Below, piece after piece: positions 58,107-64,000 of a DNA stretch of 64,000 nt. This DNA comes from JAHEDH01 sp963753285 (GTDB lineage: Bacteria > Actinomycetota > Acidimicrobiia > Spongiisociales > ZC4RG35), in contig CAVWBT010000008.1 of the NCBI GenBank assembly GCA_963753285.1, positions 62,001 through 126,000 on the forward strand, in the 5' to 3' direction. The notes beneath the pieces are model-generated. The model was not told the origin of the DNA, searched no databases, and was given only the letters and a program-made list of their open reading frames with translations. The number at the start of each line of letters is the position of its first letter. Position 1 is the stretch's first letter. The translations under genes and the position numbers were made by a program.

Positions 58107-59767
58107 CAGCCGATGACGAGGTTGACCAGGTTCGGCTCCCGCACGATCACCTTCCGAACCTCGCCCTCTGCGAGGTAGGCCTGGATCTTCTCAAGGCCCC
58201 GGGCCACGGCTTCGGCGTCCGCGGCAGAGATGTCGGCAGATACCTCGATCCGGTCACGCACCTTGCCGTTCACCTGGACCACCATCGTGACCAGATCGTC
58301 CTTTGCGGCCTCCGGATCGACGGCCGGCCACGAATGCACGTGGATCGAGTCGCCGTGTCCCCGCAGCCGCCAGAGCTCTTCGGTGATGTGTGGGGCGACG
58401 GGTGCGAGCAACAGCAACAGCGTCTCGATGCCCTCGTTCCACACCGTCACGCTCACGTTGGCTGCCCGTCGGGCGTCACCCAGCTGATTGCGCAGCGTCA
58501 TGAGCGCAGCCACGGCGGTGTTCCACTTGAACTCCTCGAGATCGTCACCGACCTTCTGGATCGTCTGGTGGACGCGGCGTCGAAGCGTCACATCGGCGTC
58601 GGGATCGGCGCCACCCGGCTGATAGTCGGCCGTCCCGAGCTTCCAGACATCTTCGATGAAGCGCCGCGAGCCGACGATGCCGCGGCTGTCCCACGGACCG
58701 CCCTTCTGCCATTCGAATGCGAACATCAGATGGGTTCGGACCGTGTCGGCGCCGTACTCGGCCACCAGCTCGTCGGGGTTGACGACGTTGCCGCGCGATT
58801 TGGACATCCGCTGGACGTCCAGATGATGCTTCAGCTGGTTCACGTCGTTGGCGCCAGGGATGCCGGGGATCTCCACCGGCGTGCCCTCCGGGACCTCCAC
58901 CGTCACGACTCCGTCTGCTGTCGACACGCCGAGGATGTTCTCGGTACGCCGCATCAGCTCACCGGCGATGATCCCACCCGAGGGCGCTCCGGTCGTGACC
59001 GTCACCTTGGACGCGATGATCCGGTTGCCATCGCGGGCGCCTTCGATGACGACGATGTCCCCTCGCCGCTCCTCGCCCAGGATCTGCCCCTGGTTCCGCA
59101 GCATCATGAAGGGCTCGTCGAACGCTCGCCCGATCGGCTTGTTGTGCTCCGCCATGATCTTCTCGGTGTCGGCGAACACGCCCATGTCCCGCATGGCCTT
59201 GACGAAGAACCGGGCGTAGAGGAGATGCATGACTGCGTGTTCGGCGCCGCCGGTGTAGGTGTCGACCGGCAGCCAGTAGGCGGCTTCCTCGGCGTCGAAC
59301 GGCGCAGATTCCGAATGCGGCGAGAGATAGCGGAACCAGTACCACGACGAGCACATGAACGTGTCCATCGTGTCGGTCTCGCGTCTGGCCGCGTTTCCAT
59401 CGGAGTCGGTGACGGCCAGGAAGTACGGGTCGTCGGCGAGCGGGCTACGACCGTCGAACTCGACCTCGCGGGGCAGCATCACCGGCAGGTCATCGTCCGG
59501 AACCGGTTCGATCATGCCGTCGGCGCGGTGGATCATCGGGATCGGCGACCCCCAGTAGCGCTGGCGGGAGATCAGCCAGTCACGCAGGCGGTAGTTGATC
59601 GACTCGGTGCCGGCGCCGGTCTCCTCGAGATGATCGATGGCCGCAGCGACGGACGGGTTCGCCCTGCCCTTGGCATCGGTGGTCTCTACCCCAGTGATCG
59701 CTCCCGAATCGACCATCACACCCGGCCCGACGAAGGCATCGTCCATCTCTTCTGCGACCAGCGGCAT
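58106..59767 (-). CDS. leuS: Leucyl-tRNA synthetase, C-terminal part
   Basis: 553 residues in the frame opening at ATG 59767. It begins within the editing-domain end (DDAFVGPGVMVDSGAITG), and continues with the catalytic second half (RLRDWLISRQRYWGSPIPMI), the signature KMSKS-type RMSKSRGNVVNPDEL, the anticodon-binding helices and the C-terminal domain (VVMVQVNGKVRDRIEVSADI). It overlaps the N-terminal frame by 52 nt. A single-base deletion near 59767-59770 would explain the split; see findings. Confidence 0.9.
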   Translation of the reverse strand: MPLVAEEMDDAFVGPGVMVDSGAITGVETTDAKGRANPSVAAAIDHLEETGAGTESINYRLRDWLISRQRYWGSPIPMIHRADGMIEPVPDDDLPVMLPREVEFDGRSPLADDPYFLAVTDSDGNAARRETDTMDTFMCSSWYWFRYLSPHSESAPFDAEEAAYWLPVDTYTGGAEHAVMHLLYARFFVKAMRDMGVFADTEKIMAEHNKPIGRAFDEPFMMLRNQGQILGEERRGDIVVIEGARDGNRIIASKVTVTTGAPSGGIIAGELMRRTENILGVSTADGVVTVEVPEGTPVEIPGIPGANDVNQLKHHLDVQRMSKSRGNVVNPDELVAEYGADTVRTHLMFAFEWQKGGPWDSRGIVGSRRFIEDVWKLGTADYQPGGADPDADVTLRRRVHQTIQKVGDDLEEFKWNTAVAALMTLRNQLGDARRAANVSVTVWNEGIETLLLLLAPVAPHITEELWRLRGHGDSIHVHSWPAVDPEAAKDDLVTMVVQVNGKVRDRIEVSADISAADAEAVARGLEKIQAYLAEGEVRKVIVREPNLVNLVIG

Positions 59768-60855
59768 TCGGCACCTTCGGGTCGGATGACCGGCACGATG
59801 TCGAGTTCATAGCGGCGGGCGAAGGCGAAGTCGCGTTCGTCGTGGGCCGGAACGGCCATGATCGCCCCGGTGCCGTACGAGGACAGGACGTAGTCGGCGA
59901 TCCACACCGGGATCTGCTCACCGTTGACAGGGTTGGTGGCGTAACCGCCGGTGAAGACGCCGGTCTTCTCCTTGTCGTCCTCGAGTCGCTCGAGCTCGGT
60001 CTTCGATGCAGCTTGGGTCCGGTAGGCCTCGACGGCGTCGCGCTGGTCGTCGGACGTCAGCGCATCGACCAAGCCGTGTTCGGGGGCGAGGACCATGAAC
60101 GTGGCGCCCCAGAGGGTGTCGGGGCGGGTGGTGAACACTCGGATCGGCGTGCCGGCCCCGGTGGCGAACTCGACCTCGGCGCCTTCCGAGCGCCCGATCC
60201 AGTTGGTCTGCATCGACCGGATCGGCTCGGGCCAGTCGATCCCGTCGAACTCCAACAGCTCGTCGGCATAGTCGGTGATCTTGAAGAACCACTGTTCCAT
60301 CGTCTTCTGGATGACCGGCTGGCCGGTCCGCTCGTCCTTGCCGTCGATCACCTGCTCGTTGGCGAGGACCGTTTGCAGCGTCGGAGACCAGTTGACGACC
60401 GCCTCCCCCCGGTAGGCGATGCCGTGTCGGAACATCTGCGAGAAGAACCACTCGGTCCATTTGTAGTAGTCGGGCTCACACGAGACGGCCTCGCGTTCCC
60501 AGTCGAACATCGCTCCCATCGACCTGAGCTGGCCCCGCATCCGCTCGATGTTGTCGAACGTCCACGTGGCGGGGTGGACTCCGCGCTGGACGGCGGCGTT
60601 CTCGGCGGGCAGCCCAAAAGCGTCGAACCCCATCGGGAAGAGAACGTTGAAGCCCTTCATCCGCATGTACCGGGCCCGGGCGTCCGAGGGGGTCATGGCG
60701 TACCAGTGACCCATGTGCAGATCCCCGGACGGATAGGGGAGCATCGTGAGGGCGTAGTGCTTGGGCCGGTCCCAATCGACCTTCGAGCGGTACAGCCCCT
60801 CGGACTCCCACCGTTCCTGCCAGCGTCGTTCGATCTCTTGATGGTCATATGACAT
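59716..60855 (-). CDS. leuS: Leucyl-tRNA synthetase, N-terminal part
   Basis: From ATG 60855, 379 residues. PYPSGDLHMGHWYAMTPSDA carries the HIGH-like motif HMGH. The connective peptide with the editing domain (RVFTTRPDTLWGATFMVLAP and SSYGTGAIMAVPAHDERDFA) follows. About ten residues after PVIRPEGAE the frame leaves the LeuRS sequence and stops at 59716. The two parts together make an ordinary bacterial LeuRS. Upstream, 60856-61115 shows no gene. Confidence 0.9.
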   Translation of the reverse strand: MSYDHQEIERRWQERWESEGLYRSKVDWDRPKHYALTMLPYPSGDLHMGHWYAMTPSDARARYMRMKGFNVLFPMGFDAFGLPAENAAVQRGVHPATWTFDNIERMRGQLRSMGAMFDWEREAVSCEPDYYKWTEWFFSQMFRHGIAYRGEAVVNWSPTLQTVLANEQVIDGKDERTGQPVIQKTMEQWFFKITDYADELLEFDGIDWPEPIRSMQTNWIGRSEGAEVEFATGAGTPIRVFTTRPDTLWGATFMVLAPEHGLVDALTSDDQRDAVEAYRTQAASKTELERLEDDKEKTGVFTGGYATNPVNGEQIPVWIADYVLSSYGTGAIMAVPAHDERDFAFARRYELDIVPVIRPEGAECRWSQKRWTMPSSGRV

Positions 60856-61115
60856 GTGGTTGCTCAGGGTACTCACCGGTGCCCAGCGACCTGTCTGGAT
60901 AATGAGCGGCGCGGCCACCGGACGGCAGGAGGTGGGGCGCAGTGGACGATGCGTCTGGGACGCCGAGGACGGCGGTCATCGACATTCTCCACTCGCAGAT
61001 CGGCGTATTCACCGAGTTCCGTAGGCAGATCGCAGCTTCGATCACGAACACCTGACAATCATCGCGAACTTGGTCGCCGGCGATGCGATGCGCAGCGGCG
61101 CGTATCGTCGTGACT

Positions 61116-61900
61116 GTGGAGATCTCGAACCCGGACAAGGTCTTGTTCCCCGATGCGGGGCTGACGAAGGCCGATCTGATCCGGCACTACGAGAGTGTCG
61201 GGGAGCGGATGCTGCCCTTCGTCGCCAACTCCCCTCTGACGCTCGAGCGCTATCCGAGCGGGATCGACAAGAAGGGCTTCCGCCAGAAGAACGCCTCCAG
61301 TCACTTCCCCGAGTACATCGGCCGCATTGAAGTCGACAAGAACGACGGTGGCTCGACGGAGTATCCGACGATCGACACCGTCGAGGGCATCGCCTATCTG
61401 GCCAACCAGGGCACGATCACGTTTCACCCATGGACATCACGACTACCGGAACTCGACCGACCCGACTTCCTCGTCTCGACCTCGATCCGACCGAGGGCGA
61501 CATCGAAGGAGTTCGAGTCGTTGCCGGAGTCGCTCGGACGTGTCTGAACGAGTTCGGGCTCGAGTCGATGCTCGCCACCAGCGGCTCGAAGGGGTTCCAC
61601 ATCTGGGTACCGATCGTTCCTGACCACAGCTTCGACGTCGTCGGGATCGATGGCGCGGGCGCTGGCCGGCCTCGTCGTCGATCCGGGACGACCACGCCAC
61701 CACCGAGTTCCTGAAGGAAGATCGGGCCGGCCGGGTCTTCGTCGACTGGCTGAGAAACGGGTCGGGGATCCTCGATCGCCTCACCCTGGTCGGTCAGAGC
61801 CAGAGCCGGGCGCGCCCGTCGTCACGCCGATCCCGTGGAACATCTCGGATACGGCCGAGCCGGATCAGTGGTCGATCACCGATGTCGACACCGCACCCGA
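61116..61900 (+). pseudogene. LigD-type polymerase domain, multiply frameshifted
   Basis: From GTG 61116: VEISNPDKVLFPDAGLTKAD, YPSGIDKKGFRQKNA, SHFPEYI and TIDTVEGIAYLANQGTITFH are the N-terminus of the LigD primase-polymerase family. Other frames then carry LDLDPTEGDIEGVR and TSGSKGFHIWVPIVPDHSFD (from 61487), FLKEDRAGRVFVDWLRNGSG (61710-61770) and EPGAPVVTPIPWNIS (61806-61850). At least three frame changes are needed, so the gene is broken unless the assembly is poor. 61900-62269 holds nothing else I can support. Confidence 0.8.
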
Positions 61901-62269
61901 AGTCGGATCCCTGCACCAGACACTCGATCCCGATCCGATCATCGAAGCGCCACCGACGGCGGAGTGGATCTCGAGACCAGTTTCGACCGGTTCGGAAGGA
62001 AACGCTGACGCAGCTCCGCAGCGCACCGATCAGCGTCCGCCCACACCTGCTCCCCTGCCAACGGCGCTCGCAATCAGCCCGCCGATCGGGGTGGAGGACA
62101 TGACAGGCGACGTACCGTTGCAGCCCAGGTGCCGAGCCGCGGTGCGATACGCTCGCGATCGGTACCGGCGCCGACCTGAGCCACGAGGACAGCGCCGGTC
62201 GCCATGTCGCGAGTGTGGAAGAGATGCGGCGTGATAACGTCGACCACCGGCAGAGGTGGGAAGAGGTTC

Positions 62270-64000
62270 GTGCTGGAGATTCGCATCCTTGGTCCGCTCG
62301 AGGTGACCGATGACGGCGTGAAGGTCTCGGTGCGGGGCAGACGGCGGGTCGCATTGCTCGCCGGGTTGGCGGCGAGTCCCGACATGGTGGCGTCGCGCGA
62401 CCGGTTGGTCGAGGCAGTGTGGGCCGATGCGCCGCCAAGAGATCCCGTGCATGCGTTGCACTCGCTGGTGTCCCAAGTGCGACAGGCGCTGGGGAACGCG
62501 GACCTGATCGAGGCGACCGGCGACAGCTATACGCTGCAACACGACCTGGTTGAAGTGGACGTGACTGCGTTTCGTCGGCTGGTTGCGGACGGGAGACGGG
62601 CGGCCGACGCGGGGGATCAGGCGCAGGCCTCCCGCCTCTTCGCCGAAGCACTCGGCTTGTGGCGGGGCCAAGTGTTGGACGGGATCGACGTACCGGCGGT
62701 ACTGCTCCCCGAGGTCGGCGAACTAGAGGAGTTGCACCGAGCAGCGATCGAGGCTCGGCTGCAGGCGGAACTGGAACTGGGCCATCACGATCGAGTGATC
62801 GGAGAACTCCGAGCGCTGACCCTGGCCGATCCGTTGCGCGAACGGGCATGGGGCATGTTGATGGTGGCCCTATATCGGTCGGGACGCCAGTCGGAGGCGT
62901 TACGCGCGTACCAGGACGCCCGGGAGCATCTCGGCGAACTGGTGGGAATCGAGCCAGGGCCGGAGCTGCGCGACCTGGAGGAGAAGATCCTGGTGCAGGA
63001 CAGCTCGATCGCGTCCGCTAAACCACCTGCTGCACGAATGCACAACCTCCCGGAGTTCTGGACGGCCTTCATCGGACGTCTCGACGAACTGGAGGCGATC
63101 ACTCGACTGTTCGATCGATCGCGACTGGTGACGCTGGTGGGCCCCGGTGGCGTGGGCAAGACGCGGCTGGCGGTCGAGGCCGCGCGCGTGCTGATCGCAG
63201 ATGGAGGCGAAGCCCGGTTCGTCGATCTATCTCAGATCGAGCGACCTGACGACGTGGTGCCGGCGGTCGGTGTGGCGCTCGGACTGTTGGAGTCGAACTA
63301 CGACGCGGTTCCCCACAGCGGTCTCGACATCGAAGCCCTGGTCACCTCGTACACCGCGTCGAGGGAACCCCTGATCGTCCTGGACAACTGCGAGCAGGTG
63401 ATCGACGAGGCGGCCAGGATCGCCGGCCTCGTTCTGAACGCCGGTCCCGGTGTGCGAGTGCTTGCGACGAGCCGAGAGGGGCTGCGGGTAGCAGGCGAAC
63501 AGGTTTGGGAAGCGCCCTCGCTGACCCTCTTCGGCTTCGAAGGCCCCGATGGCGCCGTGGACTTGCTCGGCTCGGACGCCGTGCGGCTGTTTGCGGATCG
63601 GGCATCGGCGGCTTCGACGACGTTCGAGTTGACAGCCGACAACATCGATCAGGTGGCATCGGTGTGTCACCGGCTGGAGGGGATGGCGCTGGCGATCGAG
63701 TTGGCGGCGGCCCAGGTGCGGGTGTTCGGGCTGCCGGAGATCCTGGAGCGGCTGGACCGGCAGCTGGCGTTGCTGGCGGGAGGGCCGCGCAGTGCGGATG
63801 CGCGGCATCAGTCGCTACGGGCGGCGATCGAGTGGAGCTACCGGTTGCTGACCCAGGACGAGCAGCGCGTGCTGAACGGCCTGGCGGTGTTCGCCGGAAC
63901 CTTCGACGTGGCGGCAGTGGAGGAACTGTTCGCCGACGCGCCCGTCGACGGAGTGTTCGGCGAGCTGGTGCGCAAGTCGCTCGTGGTGGCGGAGGCGGGC
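62270..64000 (+). CDS. SARP/AfsR-type regulator with NB-ARC ATPase (partial)
   Basis: 577 codons are visible; the gene runs off the right edge. GTG 62270 follows AGGTGGGAAGAGG. An OmpR-like winged helix (residues 1-90, LEIRILGPLEVTDDGVKVSV) and a BTAD domain (about 95-245) form the SARP activator module. An NB-ARC/AAA ATPase follows, with Walker A GPGGVGKTRLA at 291 and LIVLDNCEQV near 368, then CHRLEGMALAIELAAAQVRV. Such proteins activate secondary metabolism or stress genes after signal-driven ATP-dependent switching. No biosynthetic cluster is visible in the window. Confidence 0.93.
   Translation, partial: MLEIRILGPLEVTDDGVKVSVRGRRRVALLAGLAASPDMVASRDRLVEAVWADAPPRDPVHALHSLVSQVRQALGNADLIEATGDSYTLQHDLVEVDVTAFRRLVADGRRAADAGDQAQASRLFAEALGLWRGQVLDGIDVPAVLLPEVGELEELHRAAIEARLQAELELGHHDRVIGELRALTLADPLRERAWGMLMVALYRSGRQSEALRAYQDAREHLGELVGIEPGPELRDLEEKILVQDSSIASAKPPAARMHNLPEFWTAFIGRLDELEAITRLFDRSRLVTLVGPGGVGKTRLAVEAARVLIADGGEARFVDLSQIERPDDVVPAVGVALGLLESNYDAVPHSGLDIEALVTSYTASREPLIVLDNCEQVIDEAARIAGLVLNAGPGVRVLATSREGLRVAGEQVWEAPSLTLFGFEGPDGAVDLLGSDAVRLFADRASAASTTFELTADNIDQVASVCHRLEGMALAIELAAAQVRVFGLPEILERLDRQLALLAGGPRSADARHQSLRAAIEWSYRLLTQDEQRVLNGLAVFAGTFDVAAVEELFADAPVDGVFGELVRKSLVVAEAG

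Overview
The window is high-GC bacterial DNA with dense, often overlapping genes and frequent GTG/TTG starts. A BldD-like regulator, a SARP/AfsR-type regulator, a DivIVA-like coiled coil, the single-chain glycyl-tRNA synthetase and the lepA-hemW-hrcA-dnaJ-rsmE and phoH-HD-ybeY-corC-era runs point to Actinomycetota. Acidimicrobiia is my best guess, made without any database search. Two clusters of single-base damage (leuS near 59.77 kb and a LigD-type polymerase gene at 61.1-61.9 kb) mean that local assembly error must be kept in mind.

Region 1 (1-10.8 kb) is mixed metabolism and envelope: a rhodanese lipoprotein, a TauE-type permease, a CapA-type phosphatase, a PIG-L deacetylase fused to a cyclic-nucleotide-binding domain, an aldehyde dehydrogenase, an MFS transporter, and a 1150-residue secreted protein made of two complete 5'-nucleotidase units.

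Region 2 (10.94-26.75 kb) is a genomic island in the 3' part of a tRNA-Asn(GTT) gene. The intact tRNA lies at 26678-26750. 46-nt direct copies of its 3' part lie at 10937 and 15117, and an inverted partial copy at 12091, so at least two elements seem to have inserted in tandem. Left unit: a MazEF-like toxin-antitoxin pair with a palindromic operator, two exported proteins, and a shortened tyrosine recombinase. Right unit: transposase remnants and three operons of small exported proteins. All three operons share one promoter architecture, a 17-bp inverted repeat placed exactly 10 bp from an A/T-rich heptamer. They encode paralogous exported proteins with four conserved cysteines and unrelated-looking small secreted partners. 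The unit also carries an HTH regulator, an ECF sigma/anti-sigma-like pair and a decayed second anti-sigma copy. I regard this as the best candidate for an undescribed system. Its function is unknown.

Region 3 (26.8-60.9 kb) is the conserved core: rpoD-dnaG, OsmC, YceI, glyS, recO-uppS, pterin dehydratase, SDR, SirB1-like protein, the phoH-pgpH-ybeY-corC-era operon (every junction overlaps by 4 nt), a BldD-like regulator, rsmE-dnaJ-hrcA, hemW-lepA, rpsT, holA, a divergent dihydropteroate synthase, a degenerate GGDEF protein, comEC-comEA, a DivIVA-like protein, PPK2, a small HEXXH protein and leuS in two overlapping frames. Several intergenic gaps carry long nested inverted repeats; the most elaborate is at 57441-57702.

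Region 4 (61.1-64.0 kb) holds a multiply frameshifted LigD-type polymerase pseudogene and the first 577 codons of a SARP-type regulator with an NB-ARC/AAA ATPase, cut off by the window end.
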